Positions 9,677-19,010 of a stretch of 64,000 nt of DNA are shown here, piece after piece. The position numbers and the translations under genes are program-made. The first letter of the stretch is position 1. Every line of letters begins with the position of its first letter. The notes beneath the pieces are model-generated. The model was not told where the DNA came from, searched no databases, and saw only the letters and a program-made list of their open reading frames with translations. The stretch comes from Clostridium zeae (lineage in GTDB: Bacteria; Bacillota; Clostridia; Clostridiales; Clostridiaceae): assembly GCF_017312485.1 (NCBI RefSeq), contig NZ_BMBA01000011.1:51167-115166 (forward strand), written 5' to 3'.

Positions 9677-10570
9677 TTAGTTATCACAGTACAAGAAATT
9701 ATATAAAGCACCTATTAAATTAGAATCATTTTCAAAAGCACATTTCTCTACAGAAATATCTAATTTTGCATAATAGCTTTTCATTTTACTAAGTTTTTCA
9801 TTTACTATATCATAGAAATCTAATCTACTACTTATAGCACCACCAATTAATATTTTCTCAGGGTCTATTATATATTTTAGGTTAAATATTCCTCTTACTA
9901 AATAGTTATACCATTTATCTATGATATTCTTCACTTCCTGGTCTCCATTTTCAGCCATTTCAAAAACTTTCTTACCATTTAATTCTTTTACATCTAAGCC
10001 TTTTTCCTCTGCAACCTTTTTTACCAAAGCAAAGGTGGATGCGTTATTACTCCATGTATGCCCTTCTATATCATCACTGTCATCCACAAGCATAAATCCA
10101 AATTCTCCTCCGTGGAGATTTTTCCCTCTAAGAATCTTTTTGTTTACTATAATACAACCGCCAATACCTGTTCCTATTACTATACACATAAAATTTTCGC
10201 AATCCCTCGCTGCTCCAAGCCATCCTTCAGCCAGTCCAGCACAATTAGCATCATTTTCAATAGATACTTTTAAGCCTGTTCTTTGTGAAAGTAATTCTTT
10301 TATATTAGGACCATGTATATAATCTACAGCACTAGCACCATAAATAATTCCGCTTTTTTGTTCTACTGCTCCTGGCATACTGCACGCTAGTCCACTAATT
10401 TCATAAGTCTTCTTAAAATCTTCCACTAGATTTCCTAATACTTCAACGAACTCATTTATTCCACTTTTGGGAGTAGGTATACTTCCTTTTTCATAGGAAA
10501 CCCCTTCGCTATCCATAAGGGAGTACTTTATTGCAGAACCTCCAACATCAATAACTACATACTTATTCAT
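9677..10570 (-). CDS. ROK-family sugar kinase
   Basis: 297 residues. ROK kinases phosphorylate glucose, N-acetylmannosamine or other hexoses with ATP. The phosphate loop DVGGSAIK is near the N-terminus. The catalytic block ENDANCAGLAEGWLGAA is at about 115-131, followed by the second phosphate motif GTGIGGCI. The usual ROK zinc motif (CxCGxxGCxE) is absent where expected after HGGEFG, so this is a zinc-less variant and the sugar cannot be named. The start is the ATG at 10568-10570, with GGAGGAG upstream; an in-frame extension to 10600 has no ribosome site. It is a lone gene with its own terminator. Confidence 0.85.
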   Translation of the reverse strand: MNKYVVIDVGGSAIKYSLMDSEGVSYEKGSIPTPKSGINEFVEVLGNLVEDFKKTYEISGLACSMPGAVEQKSGIIYGASAVDYIHGPNIKELLSQRTGLKVSIENDANCAGLAEGWLGAARDCENFMCIVIGTGIGGCIIVNKKILRGKNLHGGEFGFMLVDDSDDIEGHTWSNNASTFALVKKVAEEKGLDVKELNGKKVFEMAENGDQEVKNIIDKWYNYLVRGIFNLKYIIDPEKILIGGAISSRLDFYDIVNEKLSKMKSYYAKLDISVEKCAFENDSNLIGALYNFLYCDN

Positions 10571-10763
10571 AAAAATCTCCTCCATTGTAAACATTACCAC
10601 ATTAGGATATATTTCTTCATATTTCAGTATACTTTTTAGCTTGCTGATAAAAATTCAAATTTTTTTAATATTATTTAAATTTAGACAGAACCCAAAGTAC
10701 TTTGAAATACCTAAAATTTATTTAAGGTTTTAACTGTTATATATTTATTATGATAGAAAAATG

Positions 10764-10808
10764 AAAAAAATCAAAGACCCATTTTTTATTTTTAGTCTTT
10801 GATTTTTG
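10764..10808 (-). terminator. Terminator of recQ
   Basis: AAAAATCAAAGAC pairs with GTCTTTGATTTTT around a T-rich loop, about 26 nt after the recQ stop. The minus-strand stem is followed by a T run. Confidence 0.8.
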
Positions 10809-10833
10809 TATTTAGTAATATTATTAAGGTTAA

Positions 10834-12615
10834 CTAATTAACCTTGCTTTTCACCAAAATATGATTATGAACTACCCTAAGTACTCTTTCCCCGTACCTT
10901 TCAATTTTCTTCTCACCTACACCACGTATCTCCTTGAGCTCCTCTTTTGTTTGAGGTCTTAAGTTTGCAATCTGTATTAAAGTAGAATCGGAGAATATTA
11001 TATACGGTTTTACATTTTCGCTTTGAGACAAATCACGTCTAAGTATTCTTAGCTTTTTAAACAGTTCTTCATCTAAAACAGTATCATCATTAGTATCTTT
11101 AAGCTTTGCCATCACCTTTTCTTTGCCTTTAAGAACATTTATAGACTTTTTATTAAGCTTCAGCATAGAATAGGTACCTTCTTTTTTATCCACAAAACCT
11201 TCATCTATTAAAGTTTGGATTATATCTTTGATAAACTTTGTACTATATTCTTTCATGATACCGTAAGTTGAAAGTTCATTTAATTTGTTATCCAGTATCT
11301 TAGGTCCCGAATAACCTCTCAGTATATCTACCATTACAGATATCCCATAGCGTTCTTTAGTTCTGTAAACACAAGAAAGAATTTTTTGAGCTTCCACAGT
11401 TATATCTCTAAGTTCATCGTTATTTAAGCAATTAGAACAATTGTTACAGTATTCTTTTATATCACTTTCTCCAAAGTATTTTAATATAAAATGTCTGTAG
11501 CAATTATGTGATTCACAAAAGTCAACCATTGCTTGAAGCTTTCTAAGCTCAATTTCTCTTCGATTTAATACTGTGGAGGTATTTATCATATACTCTAGAG
11601 AAGGTATATCATCTCTTGAATAAAGCAAGTGACACTGGCACTTCTCGCCATCTCTTCCCCCTCTTCCAATCTCTTGGTAGTAATTCTCTATATTCTTAGG
11701 TAAAGAGAAATGAACAATATATCTTACATTTGACTTATCTATGCCCATTCCAAAGGCATTGGTTGCTATCATAATATCTTTTCTATCAAAAAGAAATTCA
11801 TCTTGAAAAAATTCTTTTTCTTCGTCCTTTAGACCTCCGTGATATTTGGCAGTGCTGTAGCCTCTTTCTCTTAAATAGTCATAAAGCCCATCAACATCTT
11901 TTCTTCTTGAGCAATATATTATTCCTGATTGCTCCTCATGTTCTCTTATTATGTCTTTAACAAATTCCAGTTTATCTACTTCCTTATGTATATTCATAGA
12001 TAAGTTATCTCTATTAAAGCTACTTATGTGTACATATGGATCCTTTAGACCTAAAAGCTTCATACTATCTACACGTACTTCATTGGTAGCAGTAGCTGTA
12101 AATGCAGTTATTACAGGCCTTTTCGATAATGAATTTACAAATGGTAGTATGAATCTATAACTTTGCCTAAAATCATGCCCCCACTGAGATACACAATGCG
12201 CCTCATCAACGGCCACTTGAGATATATTTAAACTTCTTATGAGCTTAACACAATAATCTAACTCTAATCTTTCTGGTGCAATATATATAAGCTTATATCT
12301 TCCTATAAGGGCATCTTCTATTATTTCAACTATTTCACTTTTATTTATAGTGCTATTTATGAATGCAGCATTTATCCCTACATTATTTATACTATCTACT
12401 TGATCCTTCATTAAAGAAATAAGAGGTGATATTACTAGGGTTATCCCACCCATTAAAACTGCTGGTATCTGATAACAAACAGACTTTCCACCACCGGTAG
12501 GCATAACAGCAAATACATCTCTTCCACTTAATATGGTTTGTATTATTTCTCTTTGTCCTTCTCTAAAACTAGAGAAACCAAATACTTTATTTAACACCTT
12601 CAGTGAATTATCCAT
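10834..12615 (-). CDS. recQ: ATP-dependent DNA helicase RecQ
   Basis: 593 residues. RecQ unwinds DNA 3' to 5' in recombination and fork repair. The helicase core shows motif 0 (FREGQREII, 17-25), Walker A MPTGGGKS (38-45), DEAH (137-140), and the later GRGGRDG block. A zinc-binding segment follows (CESHNC, then CNNCSNC), then the winged-helix RQC domain and a C-terminal HRDC domain (about 515-585, with LRPQTKEELKEIRGVGEKK). The domain order matches full-length bacterial RecQ. The gene is single, with a terminator behind it and a repeat copy in the gap upstream. Confidence 0.95.
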   Translation of the reverse strand: MDNSLKVLNKVFGFSSFREGQREIIQTILSGRDVFAVMPTGGGKSVCYQIPAVLMGGITLVISPLISLMKDQVDSINNVGINAAFINSTINKSEIVEIIEDALIGRYKLIYIAPERLELDYCVKLIRSLNISQVAVDEAHCVSQWGHDFRQSYRFILPFVNSLSKRPVITAFTATATNEVRVDSMKLLGLKDPYVHISSFNRDNLSMNIHKEVDKLEFVKDIIREHEEQSGIIYCSRRKDVDGLYDYLRERGYSTAKYHGGLKDEEKEFFQDEFLFDRKDIMIATNAFGMGIDKSNVRYIVHFSLPKNIENYYQEIGRGGRDGEKCQCHLLYSRDDIPSLEYMINTSTVLNRREIELRKLQAMVDFCESHNCYRHFILKYFGESDIKEYCNNCSNCLNNDELRDITVEAQKILSCVYRTKERYGISVMVDILRGYSGPKILDNKLNELSTYGIMKEYSTKFIKDIIQTLIDEGFVDKKEGTYSMLKLNKKSINVLKGKEKVMAKLKDTNDDTVLDEELFKKLRILRRDLSQSENVKPYIIFSDSTLIQIANLRPQTKEELKEIRGVGEKKIERYGERVLRVVHNHILVKSKVN

Positions 12616-12823
12616 TTGGCACCTCTTCTCTTGTCACATTTATATCTTTAATTATACTTTTTATACAATCCAATTTCTATAAGAAAATAATTGTATGTAT
12701 ACATAGTAAAATAAAATGAACCAGCTTAATTGTAAATAAACTGATTCATCTTATCTTTAATTATTGACTTGTATTATTTATCTTATACTTTTCTTAAGTT
12801 TTCAATATTTAATAGTATTATTA

Positions 12824-12904
12824 GAATTAATTGGTTATGCAGTAGATGCTATATGAGCGAGCTATTAGAATTAAAGCATCGGATGAATGGCCAATTAATT
12901 TCAA
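12824..12904 (+). repeat. Palindromic-repeat family, internally deleted copy
   Basis: A left arm (GAATTAATTGGTTATGCAG, then TATATGAGCGAGCTATTAG and AATTAAA) is joined directly to a right tip (GCATCGGATGAATGGCC, then AATTAATTTC). The ends AATTAATTGG and CCAATTAATT pair. The middle hairpin of complete copies is missing. It begins 11 nt past the thiD stop. The rest of the 12616-12915 gap shows nothing else. Confidence 0.75.
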
Positions 12905-12915
12905 CTATACCTATT

Positions 12916-13728
12916 TTATTCAACATCAAATCCAGATTTTTTGTAAAGCTCATAAAAATGGTTAGTTGGTCCTACCCCTTTACCAAGTTCTATACTATGT
13001 TCGATTGCTATTGTTATATATTTTTTAGCTTCTTCTACTGCCTCAACCATACTCATGCCCTTTGCTACATTAGCTGCTATAGCTGAAGATAATGTACATC
13101 CAGTACCATGTGTATTTTTTGTATTTATTCTTTCCTGTTTGAAGCTTACGAGCTTTTCTCCATCGAACAAAGAATCTATGGCATCACCTTCAAGATGTCC
13201 ACCTTTCACAAGAACATATTTAGGTCCTAACTCTTTTAAGTCTTTAGCAGCCTTATACATTTCTTCAAAGTTTGTTATTTGATATCCTAAAATTTCTTCT
13301 GCCTCAGGTATATTAGGTGTAATAACTTCTGCTAGTGGAAATAACTCTTTTATAAGAGTTTCTTTTGCATCCTCAGAAAGAAGCTTAAAACCACTTTTTG
13401 AAACCATCACTGGATCTAAAATTATTGGTGGTAATTTATCTATCTTTTTTAGAGCTGATGCTATAGCATTAATTGATTCTATTTTAGATACCATTCCTAT
13501 CTTTATAGCATCTACTTCAATATCATCGAATATAGCTTCTATTTGTTTTTCTATTATATCTGGATTAACATCTTGAATCCCAAAAACGCCTTGAGTGTTT
13601 TGAACAGTTATTGCAGTTATAACGCTCATTCCGTACACACCATTAGCTGAAAATGATTTTATATCTGCTTGAATTCCAGCTCCTCCACAAGTATCTGAAC
13701 CTGCTATTGTAAGTGCTTTTCTTATCAT
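12916..13728 (-). CDS. thiD: Hydroxymethylpyrimidine/phosphomethylpyrimidine kinase
   Basis: 270 residues. ThiD phosphorylates HMP and HMP-P to the pyrophosphate used for thiamine synthesis. The ribokinase-fold signatures are clear: TIAGSDTCGGAGIQADIKSF near the N-terminus, the substrate segment ILDPVMVSKSG in the middle, and NTHGTGCTLSSAIA near 209-222, with the catalytic Asp position replaced by the family's usual Cys context. It starts directly after the thiW stop with GGAG upstream, so the two are co-transcribed under the TPP riboswitch. thiM and thiE, common in such operons, are not here. Confidence 0.94.
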   Translation of the reverse strand: MIRKALTIAGSDTCGGAGIQADIKSFSANGVYGMSVITAITVQNTQGVFGIQDVNPDIIEKQIEAIFDDIEVDAIKIGMVSKIESINAIASALKKIDKLPPIILDPVMVSKSGFKLLSEDAKETLIKELFPLAEVITPNIPEAEEILGYQITNFEEMYKAAKDLKELGPKYVLVKGGHLEGDAIDSLFDGEKLVSFKQERINTKNTHGTGCTLSSAIAANVAKGMSMVEAVEEAKKYITIAIEHSIELGKGVGPTNHFYELYKKSGFDVE

Positions 13729-14256
13729 TTATAACGTCTCCCTTTTTATAGTTTTTCTTATAACTGGTACTGATAATAATATTACTGCAAGGATTGCTCC
13801 TCCAGCACAGCTTAATGAGAATGGGAACACATATGCAAAAGCAGCTACCTTTTTACCTAATACTATTGTAGCCATTGGGTATGCTATCAAAGCTCCTAGT
13901 ATCCCTGTTCCTATGAACTCACCTAATGCTGTAAGGTATATATTTTTAAACTTCTTATAAACTATTCCTGCTAAAAAAGCTCCAACCATACTTCCTGGAA
14001 ATGCAAGTATAGAACCTGTCCCTAAAATATTTCTTAGTAGTGAGATGCAAAAAGCATTAGCTACTCCATAGAAAGGTCCAAGTACTACTGCTGCAACTAC
14101 ATTTAAAAAATGTTGAACCGGAAACATCTTTCCACCTAAAAATGGTATATAGAAAACTGACCCTGTAACTGTACCAAAAGCTATAAACAAACCACTTAAG
14201 GTTAACTTATAGACCATACTCTGATTATTTTTTACCTTAGTACTACTTTGTTTCAT
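13729..14256 (-). CDS. thiW: ThiW, substrate-binding (S) subunit of an ECF transporter for the thiazole precursor
   Basis: 175 residues with about five to six membrane segments. ThiW proteins are always found under TPP riboswitches and are predicted to import hydroxyethylthiazole through the shared ECF energising module. The family-typical segments FIAFGTVTGSVFYIPF and FPVQHFLNVVAAVVLGPFYG are present. The shared EcfA/EcfT genes are not in this window, as expected for a group II S subunit. AAGGAGG lies 7 nt before the ATG, but it is part of a hairpin (14265-14289) that could hide it. ThiW plus ThiD would supply both halves of thiamine by salvage. Confidence 0.88.
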   Translation of the reverse strand: MKQSSTKVKNNQSMVYKLTLSGLFIAFGTVTGSVFYIPFLGGKMFPVQHFLNVVAAVVLGPFYGVANAFCISLLRNILGTGSILAFPGSMVGAFLAGIVYKKFKNIYLTALGEFIGTGILGALIAYPMATIVLGKKVAAFAYVFPFSLSCAGGAILAVILLSVPVIRKTIKRETL

Positions 14257-14264
14257 AAAAAAGC

Positions 14265-14289
14265 CTCCTTCTTTTAATCTGTGAAGGAG
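14265..14289 (-). promoter_or_regulatory. Hairpin sequestering the thiW ribosome binding site
   Basis: On the minus strand CTCCTTC (14289-14283) pairs with GAAGGAG (14271-14265) around an 11-nt loop. The second arm is the thiW Shine-Dalgarno, which is followed by GCTTTTTT and the ATG. It may act as a translation switch or a second, weak terminator. It is separate from the riboswitch terminator 150 nt upstream. Confidence 0.55.
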
Positions 14290-14433
14290 CCATATAAATT
14301 CTGTATTCAGCTTTCATATGAATAAGCTCATTTAAAATAATGTTTCAGCATACTGAAAACTTTCTAAGAGATTTATAATCTATCTTGAAGGTTTAAATAC
14401 TAAAAGTATCATTTAAAATTCTTATCCTAACTG

Positions 14434-14460
14434 CAAAAAAATGCAGCTAGAAAGCTGCAC
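14434..14460 (-). terminator. Riboswitch-controlled terminator before thiW
   Basis: On the minus strand GTGCAGCTTTCTAGCTGCA forms a compact stem followed by seven T. It lies 20 nt past the TPP aptamer and over 170 nt before the thiW start, as expected for transcription attenuation by TPP. Confidence 0.85.
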
Positions 14461-14480
14461 TAATTAACAAAATTATTGTT

Positions 14481-14571
14481 GCTTCCCTACGCTGGTTTTA
14501 ACCAGTTCAGGTGTTAAGAGTCAGAGAATATCGTTCTCTATCTCAGCCGGCATAACCAGCCCCCCTAGCAC
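14481..14571 (-). promoter_or_regulatory. TPP riboswitch (THI element)
   Basis: On the minus strand the aptamer reads CTAGGGGGGCTGG, GGCTGAGATAGAG, then CTTAACACCTGAACTGG and CCAGCGTAGGGAAGC. These contain the conserved CTGAGA pyrimidine-sensing loop, the ACCTGA pyrophosphate helix and the closing CGTAGGGAAG. A terminator follows, so binding of thiamine pyrophosphate should stop transcription of thiW-thiD. Confidence 0.95.
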
Positions 14572-14689
14572 AGATTATTATTTATTTTTAATATAAATTA
14601 TCTTAACATAAAAGCTATAGATTGTCACTATTTTCATCAATGCCAACCCTAGGGTAAATATTGATTTTTACTTACTCTCCTTAATTTCC

Positions 14690-15565
14690 CTATTCATCAC
14701 CAAAGACTTTTTTCTTAAGTTTCAAGCCAGTCTTAGTAACAGCTAATCCCCCTTGAGCAGTCTCTCTAAGCTCACTTGGCAAACTCTTACCTACTCTATA
14801 CATAGCATCAACAGTATCATCAAAAGGTATCTTTGAATTTACTCCTGCCATAACTAAATCAGCAGTAGTTAAAGCACTTACTGCTCCTGCAAAGTTTCTT
14901 TTTGCACAAGGAACTTCAACAAGTCCAGCTATTGGGTCACATACGAGTCCTAGTATGTTTTTTATAACTATGGCAGCAGCATCTAAGCTCATTTCAGGGG
15001 TTCCTCCCATTAGTTCTACAACTGCAGCCGAACTCATCGCTGCAGCTGCACCACATTCTGCCTGGCATCCGCCTTCTGCACCAGCAACTGTTGCATTTTG
15101 AGCTATTATACTACCAATAGCTGCAGCTGCAAATAATCCTTCAACTAACTTCTCATTAGGTAGTTGTAATTTTTCTCCCACAGTAAGAAGTACTGCAGGA
15201 AGTATTCCACAGGATCCAGCTGTAGGACAAGCAACAATTCTTCCCATAGATGCATTTACTTCGGCACAAGAAATTGCCTTTGCCATAGCAGATACCATCA
15301 CGTCTCCAGTTAAGCTCTTCCCTTGCTTTAAATAATTTTGAAGCTTGTATCCATCTCCACCAATTAAACCACTTACTGAATGTACTTCTTTTTCACAACC
15401 TTCAGTAGTTGCTTCAATCATAACATTAAGGCTTTTCATCATTTCCTCAAGGATGGCTTCTCTAGTAGCCTCACTTTTCTCCATCTCTGATTGAATTGCA
15501 AATTCACTGATAGTCCAATTATTTTTTTTACATATACTAACAAGCTCTTCTCCGTTTCTAACCAT
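14690..15565 (-). CDS. sdaAA: L-serine dehydratase, iron-sulfur type, alpha subunit
   Basis: 291 residues. With the beta subunit it deaminates L-serine to pyruvate and ammonia using a [4Fe-4S] cluster. The cluster and active-site region is clear: ACPTAGSCGILPAV near 113-126, the SGLIGGDG loop near 64-71, and the late Cys segments GLVCDPIAGLVEVPC around 207-221. The length is normal for the two-subunit Gram-positive enzyme. It follows sdaAB on the same strand after a 170-nt gap that holds a degraded repeat arm, so the two genes are probably still one transcript. Confidence 0.94.
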   Translation of the reverse strand: MVRNGEELVSICKKNNWTISEFAIQSEMEKSEATREAILEEMMKSLNVMIEATTEGCEKEVHSVSGLIGGDGYKLQNYLKQGKSLTGDVMVSAMAKAISCAEVNASMGRIVACPTAGSCGILPAVLLTVGEKLQLPNEKLVEGLFAAAAIGSIIAQNATVAGAEGGCQAECGAAAAMSSAAVVELMGGTPEMSLDAAAIVIKNILGLVCDPIAGLVEVPCAKRNFAGAVSALTTADLVMAGVNSKIPFDDTVDAMYRVGKSLPSELRETAQGGLAVTKTGLKLKKKVFGDE

Positions 15566-15636
15566 CTTTTGTTCTATACCTCCCTATTAGGATACATAAT
15601 TTGTATTTTGTTATCGTTAAGAACCATCCTGAACTT

Positions 15637-15676
15637 AAACTCATTAAAGCATCGGATGACTAACCACTTAATTTAG
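15637..15676 (+). repeat. Palindromic-repeat family, degraded right tip
   Basis: AAACTCATTAAAGCATCGGA followed by TGACTAACCACTTAATTTAG matches the right tip at 56941-56983 with a few changes. It sits in the 170-nt gap between sdaAB and sdaAA. No matching left arm is visible. Confidence 0.55.
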
Positions 15677-15735
15677 ATAATCTTGACTACTGACTAATTG
15701 TTAATTCAACTAGTTCATCATGCTCTGATAACTAT

Positions 15736-16410
15736 CTAAGCTTTAACTGGGTTTATCTTTATAACATTATCAACAGCTTCTACCTGCTTTATCTCTTTTA
15801 CAACTTCCTCTGTAAGAATGCTGTCAACTTCAAATATCATTGTAGCTGCCTTACCTTTTTTAGTTCTGAATACACTCATAAAGGCTATGTTTACATTATT
15901 ATCATAAAGAATTGCTGATACCTTAGATACTGCACCAGGAACATCTCGATGAGATATTATTACTGTCGGATACTGACCTGTAAAGTTAACTTCCTGGCCA
16001 TTCACTTCAGTTATTACAATACTTCCTCCACCAATAGAAGAACCTGTTATCTCAGAAATTCTATCATTTTCATCCTTTATTACAAACTTAACTGTGTTTG
16101 GATGTACTTCTCCCAGATACTTTTCTTTGAATTCAATCTTTATTCCGTTTTCCTTAGCGATTTCAATAGATTCTCTAAGTCTCAAATCACTAGGTTCCAT
16201 TCCAAGTATTCCTGCAACCAAAGCCCTATCAGTCCCATGTCCCTTATAAGTCTTACTAAAAGAACCATGAAGAAGAAATGTAACCTCTTTTACTCTCTCA
16301 CCAGCAATGGCAGCTGCAACTTTCGCAAGCCTAGCTGCCCCTGCAGTATGAGAGCTTGATGGCCCAACCATAATAGGCCCAATTATATCAAAAGCTCCGT
16401 ATTTTTTCAT
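15736..16410 (-). CDS. sdaAB: L-serine dehydratase, iron-sulfur type, beta subunit
   Basis: 224 residues. The family segment DIIGPIMVGPSSSHTAGAARLA is near the N-terminus and helps bind serine. The last 75 or so residues form an ACT domain (TVIISHRDVPGAVSKVSAIL, then VNIAFMSVFRT), known in relatives to sense serine. It is the first gene of the pair with sdaAA. Upstream is the nucleoside kinase gene, 50 nt away on the same strand, so a longer operon is possible. Confidence 0.94.
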   Translation of the reverse strand: MKKYGAFDIIGPIMVGPSSSHTAGAARLAKVAAAIAGERVKEVTFLLHGSFSKTYKGHGTDRALVAGILGMEPSDLRLRESIEIAKENGIKIEFKEKYLGEVHPNTVKFVIKDENDRISEITGSSIGGGSIVITEVNGQEVNFTGQYPTVIISHRDVPGAVSKVSAILYDNNVNIAFMSVFRTKKGKAATMIFEVDSILTEEVVKEIKQVEAVDNVIKINPVKA

Positions 16411-16461
16411 TTGTCACACTCCATATTTATTTCTATAGATAAACTACTTCGATTCTTAAAA

Positions 16462-18117
16462 TCAATATTTATAAAAGCAACTGCCGCCTATGAATTCTCT
16501 TAGGATAGAATTTTCAGGAACCATATCACTATCTATAGCTTCAAAGAGTTTTAAAAAATCTATAAGCCTTTCAGCTTCATTGTACACTTCACTATCTTGA
16601 TGTATTTTGGACAATTCCTCTATAGCGCAGTTTTTTAGAACTGACAATTCATACACTAAAGTTGAATTGAACATAACATCAGCCTGTTCTTGATATACAA
16701 ATATATTTTTCTCTTCTCCTCGCTTTATAGAAGGCCACATTTTGAGTGTTTCATCTCCACCGTAACCTCTAGATAGAAAATCTCTTACAATTCTTCTTAT
16801 TTTTCTTACATCTGCTGTTGCAATTCTATTATGATTGTCTACGTTAAGTTGTGTCAAGGCACTTATATAAATTTTAAATTTATTGTGGTCAGGTATAGTT
16901 GAAGTCAATATATCATTTAATCCATGTATGCCTTCAATAATCAACACTCCATTTTGAGGAAGCTGCATATCGTGACCTTCTTCATCCCTTGTTCCAGTTT
17001 TAAAATTATAAGATGGTATAGTAACATTTTCTCCCTTAAGCAAAAGATTTAATTGCTTATTAAATAGCTCTAGATCTAGTGCGTAAATTGATTCAAAGTC
17101 CGGCTTTCCTTCTTCATCAAGTGGTGTTTTATCTCTATCAATAAAATAATCATCAAGGGAAATAGGAAATGGCGTTAATCCATTAACTCTCAATTGTATT
17201 GCTAACCTCTTTGAGAAGGTGGTCTTTCCTGAAGATGATGGACCGGCAATAAGTACTATCTTTACTTCATTTCTATCATGAATCATATCTGCAATATATG
17301 CTATTTTCTTTTCATGTAGTGCCTCTGAAACTCTTATTATTTCATCAAATTCCTTTCTAAGCACCTTTTCATTTAATGAACCAACATCCGCAATATCTAA
17401 TATATTGAGCCACTGCTCTGTTTCCTGAAATATCTTCTCAAGCTTTTCTTGTGGTTCAAAAACAGGAATCTCTAAACCTTTTCCTTCTTCAGGGAATCTA
17501 AGCAAAAAACCAGGTTCATGATAGGTAAGCTCATAATATTTTAGAACTCCTGTTGAATAACCTAATTTACCATAAAAATAATCATATCTTCCGTCTAACT
17601 CGTATAATCTAAGTTCACTGTTTTTAAGATTTTTAAGAAGTTTTAATTTATCCTCCATACCATATGAAGCAAAAATCTTTATTGCTTCCTCTTTTTTTAC
17701 CTTAATACTCTTAATTGTGATATCTTTTTCTATGAGTTCATCCATTTTCTCTTTAATCAAGATTATATCTTCTGCATCCAAAGCTTTTTCCATATGAACT
17801 TCTCCAAATATCCCCTTACTCAAAGAATGTTCGATTGTTATTTTAGCCCCTGGAAACAAGTCTAAAGCTGCTTTAATAAATAGAAATTGTAAGGTTCTTG
17901 CATAAGCTCTATTGCCAATTCTATCATCAGCCGCTATAAAATCCACCTTACCTGACTCTTCTACTAAACAACTAAGCTCATAGTACTTATTGTTCAACTT
18001 GCCTAACACTATAGGCACATTATTCCCTTGGCAATAAGTGCTAACAAGCTCTTTAAATGTGGTGCCCTTTTCCACTTCGATAATTTGATTATTAATCTCA
18101 AGTCTCAATACCATCAT
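16462..18117 (-). CDS. TGS-domain nucleoside (uridine-type) kinase
   Basis: 551 residues in three parts. An N-terminal TGS-like domain (1-65) and a region like the editing (SAD) domain of threonyl-tRNA synthetase (about 70-220, with FGEVHMEKAL) precede a uridine kinase/phosphoribulokinase domain (285-551). The Walker A is GPSSSGKT at 292-299 and an SLDDYF motif follows. This fusion is known in clostridia and Thermotoga as a nucleoside kinase; the exact nucleoside is not shown by the sequence. Two adjacent ATG codons are possible starts; AGGAG fits the first. The final residues (GGSCFYKY) match the family's conserved end. Confidence 0.85.
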   Translation of the reverse strand: MMVLRLEINNQIIEVEKGTTFKELVSTYCQGNNVPIVLGKLNNKYYELSCLVEESGKVDFIAADDRIGNRAYARTLQFLFIKAALDLFPGAKITIEHSLSKGIFGEVHMEKALDAEDIILIKEKMDELIEKDITIKSIKVKKEEAIKIFASYGMEDKLKLLKNLKNSELRLYELDGRYDYFYGKLGYSTGVLKYYELTYHEPGFLLRFPEEGKGLEIPVFEPQEKLEKIFQETEQWLNILDIADVGSLNEKVLRKEFDEIIRVSEALHEKKIAYIADMIHDRNEVKIVLIAGPSSSGKTTFSKRLAIQLRVNGLTPFPISLDDYFIDRDKTPLDEEGKPDFESIYALDLELFNKQLNLLLKGENVTIPSYNFKTGTRDEEGHDMQLPQNGVLIIEGIHGLNDILTSTIPDHNKFKIYISALTQLNVDNHNRIATADVRKIRRIVRDFLSRGYGGDETLKMWPSIKRGEEKNIFVYQEQADVMFNSTLVYELSVLKNCAIEELSKIHQDSEVYNEAERLIDFLKLFEAIDSDMVPENSILREFIGGSCFYKY

Positions 18118-18308
18118 GTATCCACTCCTAGAACTTTCAATTTTATGAGAAGCTTAATTTATATTTTTGTATTACTATAGAAATTTGAATTTCATTTTCA
18201 AAATAATATTTTTCTAATAATATTATACATCTTTAAATTTAAAAAAATCCTAATATTTGAATAATTTAAGCTAGTATAACAAACTATAACCTTGGAGAGG
18301 TGATTTAA

Positions 18309-19010
18309 TTGCTAATAGTACTTATAAGGACAATAATACTTTACTCTGTGGTAGTTTTAGTTATGAGACTTATGGGAAAAAGACAAATAGGCGAACTTCA
18401 ACCTTATGAATTTGTAATAACCATGATGATATCAGATCTTGCTGCATTACCTATGCAGGATACTAGGCTACCGCTTCTTTTAGGGGTTATACCAATAATA
18501 ACATTACTAATGTTAAAAACTCTTTTATCGGAAATACAACTTAAAAGCAAAATAGCTAGAAAAGTTATAGACGGTACTCCTTGTGTGCTTATAAAAGAAG
18601 GTAAAGTAAATTTCAAATCACTTATAAGTCAGAGAATAAATATAGACGATCTTATGGAAGAGCTCAGACTTAGTGGATACTTTAATATTAAAGATATACA
18701 ATATGCAATCTTAGAGAATAACGGTCAAGTTTCAGTTATCCCCAAAAAAGCTTTATCTCCTGCTACAAAAGAAGATGTAAAAGTAGATGAAGAAGAGGAC
18801 AAACTGCCATTGGTTCTAGTTATTAATGGAAAGCTAGATAAAAAAGCACTTCAAAGGGCCAATAAGGACTCCTCTTGGCTTGATAAAATGTTAAAGAAGA
18901 ATAATGTAGATGATATAAAAAATGTTTATATAGCTATGATGGATTCAAATGCACAATTTTTTCTTCAAAAAAAGGATGATATCATTGATTTTGGAGATGA
19001 TGATTTATGA
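18309..19010 (+). CDS. DUF421 (YetF-type) membrane protein
   Basis: 233 residues: three N-terminal membrane segments with the family hallmark MRLMGKRQIGELQPYEFVI, then a soluble domain with the conserved DGTPCVLIKEGKV and ENNGQVSVIPK. DUF421 proteins in Bacillus are membrane proteins with a tetramer-forming soluble domain; their role is unclear, with sporulation-related expression reported for some. The start is TTG, chosen because GGAGAGG is correctly placed before it and no ATG fits. The stop overlaps the next gene by 4 bases (ATGA). The C-terminus is acidic (DFGDDDL). Confidence 0.85.
   Translation: MLIVLIRTIILYSVVVLVMRLMGKRQIGELQPYEFVITMMISDLAALPMQDTRLPLLLGVIPIITLLMLKTLLSEIQLKSKIARKVIDGTPCVLIKEGKVNFKSLISQRINIDDLMEELRLSGYFNIKDIQYAILENNGQVSVIPKKALSPATKEDVKVDEEEDKLPLVLVINGKLDKKALQRANKDSSWLDKMLKKNNVDDIKNVYIAMMDSNAQFFLQKKDDIIDFGDDDL

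Noticed and set aside
12769..13086. 105-codon + strand frame before and within thiD
   Set aside because: It runs through a repeat copy and antisense to thiD, with no ribosome site.
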